Below, in pieces: positions 38,673 through 47,874 of a DNA stretch of 64,000 nucleotides. Made by a program: the position numbers and the translations under genes. Below the pieces are notes generated by a model. The model did not search any database, was not told the DNA's origin, and saw only the letters and a list, made by a program, of their open reading frames with translations. Where the stretch lies: positions 1,054,001 through 1,118,000 of the forward strand of contig NZ_JAAVJL010000001.1 of assembly GCF_012863495.1 (NCBI RefSeq), written 5' to 3'. The first letter of the stretch is position 1, and every line of letters starts with the position of its first letter. Origin of the DNA: Pseudanabaena yagii GIHE-NHR1. GTDB taxonomy: Bacteria > Cyanobacteriota > Cyanobacteriia > Pseudanabaenales > Pseudanabaenaceae.

Positions 38673-40148
38673 TTATAACCAGTTACCAACCAAAATGAAA
38701 GAAGCCCAGAAGTATGGATGCTTCAAATCAATATCTCCTGTTATCTGACTTAAGGATATTGATGGTAAATTACTAATGCCTTTAATTTGACCTGATTCAA
38801 TTCTAACCCTTCCTTCTAAGAGATCTAATTGTGCTTGCTGAATAGCGATCGCTTTACTCTTTGCTTTGGGATAATAATTGTAGAAAGAAAGCATCAATGG
38901 GGTGGTTCCCGCGTCACTTACTGACCAGAGTGAAGCTAATACACTGTTTGCCCCATAAGTTAGAGCCGTACCACCAAGACCTAGATTTTTCCCAACCGCA
39001 GTCTGACAAGCACTCAGTGTTAGCATATCAATTCTCTCTTTACCAGATCTAAGTGTGCGAAGATCATCAAGAGATAGAGTCTGATTCCAAAATTGAATGA
39101 ACGCTCCTTTGCTCGTATTACTCAAAAACTGAGCGTGAGAAGCAATATGGACAATTCCATATTCTTTCTTGTTTTGTTGATTCTTTAAAGTTTCAATCGT
39201 AAATTTATCATCCAGAAATAAATCCCCCCCATCTGGCAAAAGTTTAGAGGTAATTACATTAGTTTCTACCTCTACATTTGGCAAAGCCGAAAATCCCTGC
39301 TTGGCTTGGGTTAATCCCATTACGAGTATTTTTGAATTACGGCGATCGGGGATTTGTAAATTTGCTAATCCCATTGATGGTACTGTTGCTGTGGCATATT
39401 TCTGAACTAGAAATTGCTTTCCATCATGCAATACTCCTATGGGAATTGCACGAAGCGGACCATTCATTACAAAGATTAACGTCTTAATATTTGTTGCTTG
39501 TAAATCTTGATCAATTGGTCGAATCAGCCAATTGTAGAGTTTTTGGGCTGGCGGTAAGTAATCCAGACTAGTAGAATCTTGAAGTGCGTCTAGTAAATCT
39601 TGGACTGTAGCCGTCAGTAAATTAGGTTGGGTAACATTGACAGCAATTTTACTGCCTTCCTTAAGGAATGACTGTTTTTGACCAATGTCTTGCAGGGGAA
39701 CGCTTTTACGAATTTCCTTCCCTGAAGATGGGACGATGACAATTTCTACATGGTCATCAAAAGTATCCAGATAGATCAAAGCGGTTGGGCTACCTGTTGC
39801 TTGCTCGGAGCTTTGAATTGTCTTTTGAATAGACTCAAAATCTATCGTAGGCGTAGAAGGACAGATGCCAGCATAGCCACAAATAGCTTGCGTTTCTTGG
39901 TCGTCAATTTTGCGAAGGACAATATCTATTGGTTTCTTCGGCGTACCACTACAGATACTATTAGTAAGGCGATCACAAAGTCCCCCATCTGGAGGGAAAA
40001 CTATAGGTGGTTGCGGCAACTTAGGTGGATTTGAATCAATCGGGAAATCGTACTGAGCAATACTGCGCTGTACCTCGGAATTCACACTACAAAATATAGC
40101 GATTGCAGCTATAAACCCAACTTTAACAAACAAAGAAGTTTTTTTCAT
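38673..40148 (-). CDS. Secreted CHAT-domain protein 3
   Basis: 491 aa. Signal peptide (VGFIAAIAIFCSVNSEVQ; cleavage near IAQ-YD), C58-x7-C66 and C90-x5-C96, VPSSGKEIRK, and a CHAT domain with His339 and Cys381. A ~22-residue insertion (about 149-171) after the SGKEIRK segment is absent from the other two copies. The NLQIPDRRNSKILVMGLT stretch is nearly shared with CHAT 2. It lies 56 bp after porin 2 on the same strand. Confidence 0.85.
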   Translation of the reverse strand: MKKTSLFVKVGFIAAIAIFCSVNSEVQRSIAQYDFPIDSNPPKLPQPPIVFPPDGGLCDRLTNSICSGTPKKPIDIVLRKIDDQETQAICGYAGICPSTPTIDFESIQKTIQSSEQATGSPTALIYLDTFDDHVEIVIVPSSGKEIRKSVPLQDIGQKQSFLKEGSKIAVNVTQPNLLTATVQDLLDALQDSTSLDYLPPAQKLYNWLIRPIDQDLQATNIKTLIFVMNGPLRAIPIGVLHDGKQFLVQKYATATVPSMGLANLQIPDRRNSKILVMGLTQAKQGFSALPNVEVETNVITSKLLPDGGDLFLDDKFTIETLKNQQNKKEYGIVHIASHAQFLSNTSKGAFIQFWNQTLSLDDLRTLRSGKERIDMLTLSACQTAVGKNLGLGGTALTYGANSVLASLWSVSDAGTTPLMLSFYNYYPKAKSKAIAIQQAQLDLLEGRVRIESGQIKGISNLPSISLSQITGDIDLKHPYFWASFILVGNWL

Positions 40149-40204
40149 AAATATCTTCTATCCAATAGTCGCAATTTATTTAGAAGGCGCATTTTGATAT
40201 TTGT

Positions 40205-41869
40205 TTAGAATGAGATAGTTGTGCGAAGCGTACCTATCGTAATTGCATCACTGGTTGCTGTTTGGAGAGGATTGAAGACGAAGATTAAACCAGGAGTAAT
40301 CGTAATATGATCTGTCAGTCGATAGCGATAGAATAGCTCAACATGGGTAGTTGTATCAGGCTGACCACCTGCACCGAAAGTAGGCAAACCAATAGCACTA
40401 GGCAGATTCCTTTCTTCTAAAGTACTGCTCGTAATTTTTGGAGGTTGTCCCACATAAATACCAGCCAGATTTCCCTGCTTAAATAAATCAGGGAAATTGA
40501 GATAAACCATCCAGTTCCTAGTGTCCACTGTCCCTGAAGTTCCAATCACTGCACTAGAAGATGTATATCCACCCCAAGTTCCTACGGTTACATAGGGATT
40601 GATCCGCCAGTTAAGGGTTGCACCAATTGCATCAGTTAAAAAGTTAAAGGCGCTAGAGGAGGTAATTACACTATCACCAATACCCGTCTTAAGAGAACCG
40701 CCATTTGTATAAGCATGAAGATAATAAAGCGCCACATCAACATTATCTGTAGGCATCAATGTAGTTTGTAAACCAGTGACATAGGAGCCACCAAATAATC
40801 CACCATCATTAGGATTCGCAGGATCGCCAGCAGCGTATACTCCCTGTAAACTGATGCGATCGCTCAACTGCCAGTCAAATCCTACACCCGCAGTTCCAGA
40901 TCCCAACCCTAAAATGGGATTCCGTTGAGCAAAGGCAGATAGCGGGCCTGCTCCAGAACTTTCAAAACGGTTAGGTCCTCGGAATACAGCACTAGGACTT
41001 ACTCCTGCGGCTCCGATAATTAAAGCAGCATTATCACTAACTTTAAATCTATAGGACAAATCAGAGAGTGAGAATTGATTATTACTACTGCCTTCGTAGC
41101 CAAGTAATGTATAGGCATCCCGTAAGGGCAAACCTGAGAAAAGGGATAAATTACTAGAACTCAAGCTAACTAATAAAAGATTGCGATTGGCAAAGTCAAA
41201 CTGAGTGAGAAATGTTAGCCCAAGACTATAACCAAATGTTAAATTGATACCTTTGTCAGATTCATCATCAACATTACGAATACCATCTCTAGGTAAAACA
41301 TCCGAAATGTTAGCAAAGCGTCCTTGTAAACCCAAGATAGCTTGCCCATAGAGTTTGGTAGTTGGGGAAAATTGCTGGGCTTCTAGTTTAGTAGTTTTGG
41401 TCGCTAATTTATCTAGGCGATCGCGTAAGGTCGATAGCTCAGTGGCAAATTCTTCTTGCAGTTTTTTGATAGTAGCGATATCCGCTTGACTAACTTTATC
41501 TGCAAAACCTGTAGCCATGATCTCATTGATTTTAGCTAAGCAAGCATTAATCCCTGATGCAAATTCATATCTTGATATGGATTGCTGACCACGAAATGTC
41601 CGATCAGGATAACCCGCAATACATCCATAGCGCTCAACTAAAGTTTGCAATGCCGTAAATGACCAATCCTGCGATCGCACATCACTCAACTGAGAAACTG
41701 ATGTCACTTGCTCTGTATTTACAGGGGCATTCACAGTTTCCAAATTCTGAGTCTTGATAGGCTTTAACTGAGATTGGGCGATCGCTGGTTTGTCAAATCC
41801 CATGAGAGATAAGCCTATGTATAGTAAACCTACCCCAGCCACAAAAAATAGCCTGAATATTATTTGCAT
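40205..41869 (-). CDS. SLH-OprB family porin (iron-uptake porin type) 2
   Basis: 554-aa outer-membrane porin. Signal peptide ending KPAIAQ-SQ (~32), SLH domain ~59-118 (SQLSDVRSQDWSFTALQTLV; GYPDRTF), coiled coil ~125-166, and an OprB barrel to the terminal Phe (RTTISF). Closely related to porin 1 throughout the barrel. It heads the unit with CHAT protein 3. Confidence 0.88.
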   Translation of the reverse strand: MQIIFRLFFVAGVGLLYIGLSLMGFDKPAIAQSQLKPIKTQNLETVNAPVNTEQVTSVSQLSDVRSQDWSFTALQTLVERYGCIAGYPDRTFRGQQSISRYEFASGINACLAKINEIMATGFADKVSQADIATIKKLQEEFATELSTLRDRLDKLATKTTKLEAQQFSPTTKLYGQAILGLQGRFANISDVLPRDGIRNVDDESDKGINLTFGYSLGLTFLTQFDFANRNLLLVSLSSSNLSLFSGLPLRDAYTLLGYEGSSNNQFSLSDLSYRFKVSDNAALIIGAAGVSPSAVFRGPNRFESSGAGPLSAFAQRNPILGLGSGTAGVGFDWQLSDRISLQGVYAAGDPANPNDGGLFGGSYVTGLQTTLMPTDNVDVALYYLHAYTNGGSLKTGIGDSVITSSSAFNFLTDAIGATLNWRINPYVTVGTWGGYTSSSAVIGTSGTVDTRNWMVYLNFPDLFKQGNLAGIYVGQPPKITSSTLEERNLPSAIGLPTFGAGGQPDTTTHVELFYRYRLTDHITITPGLIFVFNPLQTATSDAITIGTLRTTISF

Positions 41870-41986
41870 CTGTATACAGCAATCCTAATTTAATGTATTG
41901 GGAGATTTTGGCTTTTGTAGGCAACAAACTCTTACTTCACTAGTATGAAAAACACCATACAGTCTATTTAGTTTTTATCTAATCTG

Positions 41987-42033
41987 GAGAAAACATTGAA
42001 AAGCCTGATTAGCAAGCTTTTCAATGTTTTCTC
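41987..42033. repeat. Hairpin upstream of porin 2 and the hydrolase
   Basis: About 18-bp perfect stem GAGAAAACATTGAAAAGC with a ~11-nt loop, between divergent start codons. Confidence 0.6.
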
Positions 42034-42123
42034 TGGCTTTTAATAGAGAGGAAAGCGTTATATGCGCTGGTATTCTACAGTAAGAATTTCAAAATGCCGC
42101 ATCTAAATTATGAGGAAGCATAT

Positions 42124-43179
42124 ATGCTTTACACACCACCTTGGCATCTGACTAATGGGTTACTGATGACGCTGTATGTAGCGTTAAGAGTTAGCCAAAA
42201 GTGGGAAAACTTTACGGTTGAACCAGAACCTATTTATCAAGAACATATTTTTATAGGTGCAAATGGAGTTCCTATTTTTGGTAAATACGCAATTCCTCCC
42301 AATGCGAAAGGAACTATAGTGGGAACCTATGGCATTACAGGCGACCTCGATAATCAATGGTTTCTCAAAATTCTTGGTCGTAAGGCTTTTGCCAAAGGAT
42401 ATGCCGTAGTTTTATTTGATTGGCGCGCCCATGGTAAAACTGCCGAGCTTTCTCCGACCCTGACATCAGATGGACTCTATGAAGGCGAAGATTTTATTCG
42501 CATTGCTAATACTACGAAACAATTAGGATGTCCATCACCATTTTGGCTAACAGGATATTCGCTCGGTGGACAGTTGGCTCTATGGGGAATTAAGGCTGGT
42601 GAAACGATCGCTAGTTGGGGTAGTGATATAGCAATTACATCTAAGGATATTGCGGGCGTTGCAGTGATTTGTCCTAGTGTGGACTCAAATCGATCGCTTA
42701 CTTATTTAGTTAAGGATGAATTAGGTAGATTCTTAGAAAAGGCGATCGCTCGCGAACTGAAGAAATTGGCTAGAGGTATGGCAAAAATACATCCTGAAAC
42801 AATTGATCGAGATGCCGTAGAGCGGGCTAATAGTATTTGGGGATTTGATAATGAGTTGACGATCGCAAAACTAGGATTTTCCACGGTAGAGGAATATTAC
42901 GATGCTAGTTGTCCTTTATATTTCATGCCACATTTACAAAAGCCCACACTCATCCTATATGCCCAAGATGATCCGATGTTTGACCCATCAATTGTTGCAG
43001 ATTTAGAAAAAATTGCTCAAGAAAATTCTGCGATTAAACTGATGGTCACACAATATGGTGGTCATGTTGGTTATGTCAGTAGCAAAAAATGTCAACACCA
43101 ATATGGCGATCGCGATCGTTGGTGGGCATGGAACCGCATTTTTGAATGGATTGAATCCTACTCCATTCCCAGTGAATGA
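42124..43179 (+). CDS. Alpha/beta hydrolase (YheT-like)
   Basis: 351 aa from the ATG at 42124, preferred because GAGGAA lies seven bases before it; an ATG at 42094 adds ten residues. Serine hydrolase motifs: nucleophile in LTGYSLGGQLALWG, Asp in LILYAQDDPMFDPS, His in QYGGHVGYVS. N-terminal PPWHLTNGLLMTLYVA resembles the membrane-associated entry of YheT-like hydrolases. Substrate unknown, probably a lipid ester. Confidence 0.8.
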   Translation: MLYTPPWHLTNGLLMTLYVALRVSQKWENFTVEPEPIYQEHIFIGANGVPIFGKYAIPPNAKGTIVGTYGITGDLDNQWFLKILGRKAFAKGYAVVLFDWRAHGKTAELSPTLTSDGLYEGEDFIRIANTTKQLGCPSPFWLTGYSLGGQLALWGIKAGETIASWGSDIAITSKDIAGVAVICPSVDSNRSLTYLVKDELGRFLEKAIARELKKLARGMAKIHPETIDRDAVERANSIWGFDNELTIAKLGFSTVEEYYDASCPLYFMPHLQKPTLILYAQDDPMFDPSIVADLEKIAQENSAIKLMVTQYGGHVGYVSSKKCQHQYGDRDRWWAWNRIFEWIESYSIPSE

Positions 43180-43181
43180 GT

Positions 43182-43300
43182 ATCTTGCTAATGAAAGAGC
43201 AACCCTTCGGGTTGCTCTTTCATCAACGTCAGTTCGGGTTAAGCTGGTAAATTTCAAAGCCCATTTCAAATTATCCAGAACTGACGTTTCATTAGCAAGA
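43182..43300. repeat. Three-arm nested inverted repeat
   Basis: Outer arms TCTTGCTAATGAAA / TTTCATTAGCAAGA enclose a hairpin GAAAGAGCAACCC-TTCG-GGTTGCTCTTTC (43191-43223) and a second pair AACGTCAGTTC / GAACTGACGTT (43225-43235, 43278-43288). It fills the whole space between convergent genes. Confidence 0.75.
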
Positions 43301-43305
43301 TGAAT

Positions 43306-44673
43306 TTAAGAAATTAGAGTTTTGGTAGTATCCTGCTCAACTATTGGTTGAGCAATTAAACCAGCTAAGCGTTTTGACTGCGAAAAAACACGATAGTTGT
43401 CTAGATTCACATCAGGAAAATCATTTTCCAGATTTTTCATTTTCACTAAGCTATAGTCTGTATCTTCATCAAAAATTGCCAAGGTGACATTTAAAACATC
43501 TAAAAAGCTAATAAAATAGCGACATTCAACTTCATCATAGTTACCATAAAACTTGATTAGTTCCGCGATATAACTTTCTAGATACAAACGACTTGTGGGA
43601 CAGATCAGTACAACTTTCAGTAATAGAACCACATATCCTAGAAAGTTATTGCCCTCTAAGGACAACTGTAAAAACTCAGATGGCTGGCGACGCTCATTTA
43701 ATAACAGATATTGTAAAACTCGATTGCAGGCTACGTGCAATAAGCTACCCTTCATAAATTGGTCATTTTGATGTTCTTGAAAACGCCTAAACTTTTGGAC
43801 TACAGTTAAGCGCATGATTTCAGGAATCTCTAAGTCATCTCTCGAAATACCTAAATAGTCGAGTAGATAATCTTTAAATTCCGCAAAAGTCATATCATCA
43901 ACTTGGTTGCGAAACCTCTTAGCGATCCCTCTTAAGTCTTCATGACCATGCTTATTCAATACTTTTTTAATTAAAATCAGCACGCCATCCCCTAACGTAG
44001 TCGGATTTTGACGTTGGCTAGAAGATCCAGATTTAGACTCAATCCTAGCTGTATATAGGGCTAAATCAAACTTAAATTGCTTTTTGATTTTACGCGCCAA
44101 AATTTCTGCATATTGGCGTTGTTCTGGCGGCTTATTAAAATCTGTATATTCTGAAACGAGCAAGTAAGAGGAAAAGCGTTCGCTCCAATTATGATAGCTT
44201 TTGTATACTCCCGATCTCCCTGAGAGCGATCGCAAAGTTTTATATTCTTCAGATTGAACAAAGTTTTGCAGCCATTGCCTTAGCTTTTTGAGTTTATAAA
44301 TCCTAGTAGGAATACTAATAGAATGTGACAAAAAAAGATCAACTAATTTCTGGCAGGCGCTAATATTACCATTGAGTGCCCAGTTGTTATTGAGGATATA
44401 GCAACAGCGCAAAAGTGTATTTTTAAACTCATGTTCTTTGCTATAAAAAATGATTTCACCTAAAGCATTATAGGCATTAACATTATCAATCTCTTCATAA
44501 TTAATAAACAGCCTTTCAAATTGCCTTAAAATATCATCAACTTGATAATGTTTGATAATTGCCAAAAAGAAATTATAGATATACTGTTGGGCTTGCTCAA
44601 GACTACCCGAAGTTATATCTGTAACTTGTTCTTGAAAATGTTCAGATTCGTATTGGTTATAAAACTGTGCCAT
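43306..44673 (-). CDS. Conserved hypothetical protein, 455 aa
   Basis: Large, mostly helical soluble protein with many Leu/Tyr/Phe residues (QAQQYIYNFFLAIIKHYQVD; RLFINYEEIDNVNAYNALGE). No signal peptide, membrane segment or motif I recognise. A basic Ser/Gln linker (SKSGSSSQRQNPTTLGDG) divides an N-terminal ~220-residue part from a C-terminal one, so two domains are likely. Helical-repeat scaffolding is possible but not shown. Confidence 0.75.
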   Translation of the reverse strand: MAQFYNQYESEHFQEQVTDITSGSLEQAQQYIYNFFLAIIKHYQVDDILRQFERLFINYEEIDNVNAYNALGEIIFYSKEHEFKNTLLRCCYILNNNWALNGNISACQKLVDLFLSHSISIPTRIYKLKKLRQWLQNFVQSEEYKTLRSLSGRSGVYKSYHNWSERFSSYLLVSEYTDFNKPPEQRQYAEILARKIKKQFKFDLALYTARIESKSGSSSQRQNPTTLGDGVLILIKKVLNKHGHEDLRGIAKRFRNQVDDMTFAEFKDYLLDYLGISRDDLEIPEIMRLTVVQKFRRFQEHQNDQFMKGSLLHVACNRVLQYLLLNERRQPSEFLQLSLEGNNFLGYVVLLLKVVLICPTSRLYLESYIAELIKFYGNYDEVECRYFISFLDVLNVTLAIFDEDTDYSLVKMKNLENDFPDVNLDNYRVFSQSKRLAGLIAQPIVEQDTTKTLIS

Positions 44674-45530
44674 ACCGATATATTCCTAAGCAACAGTAAA
44701 ATCTCTCAAACATTAGGTTTGATCAATATTATACTAATCAAAAAAAGATGTGTTGAAGAATTGACTCAAAAATTCATCTAAAAGTTTCTTTGATTATGGG
44801 AGAACAATTCTCCTAAAAGTTTTAGGCAAAAGAAAACAGGATAAATCTTGCAAAGATTTTAGAACCAATAATTTTGTAGATTTTAATGGCAACCCTTTTC
44901 CTTAGAATAAGGTTTGGATATTTTTAGTTTGTCGAAGATAAACCAAAAATATTAAAAATCTAATAATTATGTTTATGGCTTTTTGATTTTGTCACTATAG
45001 CAGTCCTAAATCATTTGTAGATTTTGGGGTTTGTGGAAGTGCACCCCTTCGGGGTGTACTTCCACAAACCATTTAGAATTGCTATAGCTATGTGGTTATG
45101 ACAAAATTACGCCAAATTTACTACTAGACTACGAGGACGCACTACTTAGGATATGTTGTATAACACAATTCAATAATGATCAGGTATTTACTCAATGTAT
45201 TTGCCTAAAAAAATTGCACTGATGCGTTAAACAACCAAGAGAAAAAAGAATTTTCAAGTTCTTTGAAACGAATGAACTTTACATAGAACTTAAAAATAAT
45301 ACTACTATCATAGTTACCGAAATATTACTAGATCAATTGAGAATTTTTAAGAATAATAAATCAAACTATCTAATGTCACGCTAAAACCACTGAAAGTATT
45401 GCAAAGTTTCAATCTTACTTACACCAAATTATTTCAAGTCCCATAAATTTGCCAAATAAGGTACATAGACGGTATATAAGCTGTATAACTTTGCTATCGC
45501 TAACCTCAAGAATCTAAACTAAATATTAAG
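44674..45530. other. 857-bp AT-rich gap
   Basis: No credible coding frame on either strand. It holds the hairpin at 45028-45070 and CTATAG-containing flanks. It must include promoters of the divergent genes at each side; an uncharacterised small RNA cannot be excluded. Confidence 0.5.
45028..45070. repeat. Hairpin with CACCCC-TTC-GGGGTG core
   Basis: Stem GGTTTGTGGAAGT, one mismatch, CACCCC around TTC. Outside it, CTATAGCA...CCTAAAT and ATTTAGAATTGCTATAG form an imperfect second pair of arms. Confidence 0.65.
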
Positions 45531-46154
45531 ATGCCAGCTTTTAAAATTTTTGATAATGATATTGATTTTGAAACCCTACAAGAATATCTCAGTTGTGAAG
45601 CGATCGCAGTTGATACGGAGACGATGGGTTTAATTCCTAGGCGCGATCGCTTATGTTTAATCCAAATTTGTAACGATGCAGAAATTGTGAGCTTGGTCAG
45701 AATTGGACTAGGCATCAAAGAAGCTCCCAACCTGAAGTATTTGATGGAATCGCCTGAGCTGACTAAGGTGTTTCACTTTGCTAGATTTGATGTCGCCATG
45801 ATGGAAGCCCATCTAGGGATTGCCACCCATCCAATTTTCTGTACCAAAATTGCTAGCAAACTGGCAAGAACATACACTGACAAACATGGACTAAAGGAAC
45901 TCGTTCGCGAATTAGAGAAGGTGGAACTAGATAAAACATCTCAATCTTCGGACTGGGGGAATGTACACGCACTATCTGAGGATCAATTGAAGTACGCAGC
46001 TAATGATGTGCGCTATCTTTTGCCTGTATATCGCAAATTGATCGACATGTTAATTCGCGAAAATCGCTACGAATTAGCCAAAGCCTGTTTTGCTCATATT
46101 CCTACAATCGTATATTTAGACTTGCTCGGCTATGCGGATGTGTTTGCCCATTAA
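45531..46154 (+). CDS. Ribonuclease D-like 3'-5' exonuclease
   Basis: 207-aa DEDDy exonuclease: Exo I VDTETMGL (Asp, Glu), Exo II HFARFDVAMM, Exo III KYAANDVRYLLPVY with Tyr. It lacks the HRDC domains of E. coli RNase D (~375 aa), so it is a stand-alone catalytic domain, the usual cyanobacterial form. Probably trims tRNA or other structured RNA 3' ends. Confidence 0.88.
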   Translation: MPAFKIFDNDIDFETLQEYLSCEAIAVDTETMGLIPRRDRLCLIQICNDAEIVSLVRIGLGIKEAPNLKYLMESPELTKVFHFARFDVAMMEAHLGIATHPIFCTKIASKLARTYTDKHGLKELVRELEKVELDKTSQSSDWGNVHALSEDQLKYAANDVRYLLPVYRKLIDMLIRENRYELAKACFAHIPTIVYLDLLGYADVFAH

Positions 46155-46192
46155 ACAACGCCTATAAACCTTGGGGATGGCAATTTCCGATC

Positions 46193-46301
46193 AACCAAAC
46201 CAAGAAAAATTTTGAAAACGTTGCTTCGCAACGTTTTCAAAATTTTTCTTGGTTTGGTTTTGAGCGCAAAGCGCTGTAGTACAAGCTTCAACAGTCTGTA
46301 A
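46193..46301. repeat. 32-bp perfect hairpin plus tail
   Basis: Arms of 32 bp without mismatch (start AACCAAACCAAGAAAAATTT) around a TTC loop, 46193-46259, then ACAAGCTTCAACAGTCTGTA at 46281. The longest perfect stem in the window. Confidence 0.8.
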
Positions 46302-46418
46302 AACTATGATTGTACTTTTTGCGACTACGATAAAAACCAAAAGCATAAAGAATTATTAGTTCAGACAAAGCAGTCAAATTATTTTGCTGTATCAAGATTA
46401 CGAGCTATACCTCTATTT

Positions 46419-47753
46419 ATGCAAAATCACACCATTAAAGGATTTCGAGCCAGTTTTTTAGATGCGATCGCCGATCCATTTTATGCCCCAGAGGCTAGCT
46501 GTATTCGATATTTTCCCGATGGTTTGTTAGTTGTTGAACAGGGCAAGGTAAAGGAGCTAGGAAATTATACGGATCTCCAAGATAAATATAGAGATCTGCC
46601 CATTACCCATTATCCCGATCGCCTCATTGTCTCAGGATTTATCGATACGCATATTCACTTTCCTCAAACAGAAATGATTGCTTCCTATGGTGAGCAGTTA
46701 TTGGAATGGCTGAGTACTTACACTTTTCCCACTGAAAAGAAATTTGCCGATCGCAATTATGCATCGAAAATCGCTTCTACATTTCTGGATGAGTTACTGC
46801 GAAATGGCACAACTACGGCTCTAGTATTTACAACCATTTTTCCGCAATCAGCAGATGCTTTTTTTGAAGAAGCACAGCGACGTAATTTGCGGATGATTGC
46901 AGGGAAAGTGATGATGGATCGCCATGCCCCAGACTTTTTGACCGATACTGCCGAGTCATCTTACATAGAAACAAAACAGTTAATCGAGAAATGGCATAAA
47001 TGCGATCGCCTACTCTATGCAGTCACTCCAAGATTTGCCGTTACTTCTACTCCAGAGCAATTAAGTAATGTCAGCAAACTATTGACTGAATTTCCTGATG
47101 TGTATTTGCACACGCATCTATCGGAAAATGTCAAAGAAGTTGCCTATGTTGAGGAAGTTTTTCCTGAGAGTGCAGGTTATTTAGATGTTTATGATCAGGC
47201 AGGCTTAGTAGGTGAAAAATCGGTTTTTGCTCATGGGGTGCAGCTTACTGATCAGGAATTCGCGAGACTATCTGAGGCAAAAGCAGCGATCGCTTTTTGT
47301 CCAACTTCAAATATGTTTTTAGGAAGTGGGCTTTTTAAAATTGAAAAGGCAAAGTCGCAGGAAACTCCAGTAAAAGTGGGTCTAGGTACTGATGTGGGTG
47401 CAGGAACGAGCTTTTCAATGTTAAAGACTGCTTGCGCCGCCTATCAAGTCGCACAGTTGCGATCGCAAAAGTTATCCGCTTTTCAAGCTCTATTTCTCGC
47501 CACCTTGGGCGGCGCAAAAGCATTATGTCTTGAGGATAAATTAGGAAATTTCGAGATCGGCAAGGAAGCTGATTTTGTAGTGCTAAATCTGCGCTCAACA
47601 CCAATTATGGCGTTAAGAAATAAACCTATCGATTTAGAGCATCCACCCACCCTCGCGGAAATATCCGATCAGTTATTTGCCACGCTCATTATGGGAGATG
47701 ATCGTGCGATCGCTGCAACCTACATCATGGGCGAATTAGCCCACCAAAAATAA
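46419..47753 (+). CDS. guaD: Guanine deaminase
   Basis: Amidohydrolase converting guanine to xanthine, 444 aa. Metal ligands: DTHIHFPQ (HxH), HTHLSE, FAHGVQL and GLGTDVGAGTS (Asp). The FPQ after HIH and the TDVGAGTS motif are specific to guanine deaminase in this superfamily. Monocistronic; three hairpins follow. Confidence 0.93.
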   Translation: MQNHTIKGFRASFLDAIADPFYAPEASCIRYFPDGLLVVEQGKVKELGNYTDLQDKYRDLPITHYPDRLIVSGFIDTHIHFPQTEMIASYGEQLLEWLSTYTFPTEKKFADRNYASKIASTFLDELLRNGTTTALVFTTIFPQSADAFFEEAQRRNLRMIAGKVMMDRHAPDFLTDTAESSYIETKQLIEKWHKCDRLLYAVTPRFAVTSTPEQLSNVSKLLTEFPDVYLHTHLSENVKEVAYVEEVFPESAGYLDVYDQAGLVGEKSVFAHGVQLTDQEFARLSEAKAAIAFCPTSNMFLGSGLFKIEKAKSQETPVKVGLGTDVGAGTSFSMLKTACAAYQVAQLRSQKLSAFQALFLATLGGAKALCLEDKLGNFEIGKEADFVVLNLRSTPIMALRNKPIDLEHPPTLAEISDQLFATLIMGDDRAIAATYIMGELAHQK

Positions 47754-47874
47754 AAGGCGCTATGCGCCTTTTATTTTTGGTGAGCTTTGAGAGAGAGTTT
47801 GCCATAGCAAACCCTCTCTCAAAGCTCACTTTAACTCGCGTTAAGAAAGATAAAAGGCTCTAAGCGCCTTTTAT
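47742..47874. repeat. Three consecutive hairpins between guaD and asnS
   Basis: First: CACCAAAAATAAAAGGCGC / complement, loop TAT (47742-47782), overlapping the guaD stop. Second: GTGAGCTTTGAGAGAG...GTTTGC (47780-47829). Third: ATAAAAGGC...GCCTTTTAT (47850-47874), ending at the asnS stop. The first and third are variants of one sequence, and both have T-rich 3' arms suited to terminating the two convergent genes. Confidence 0.75.
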
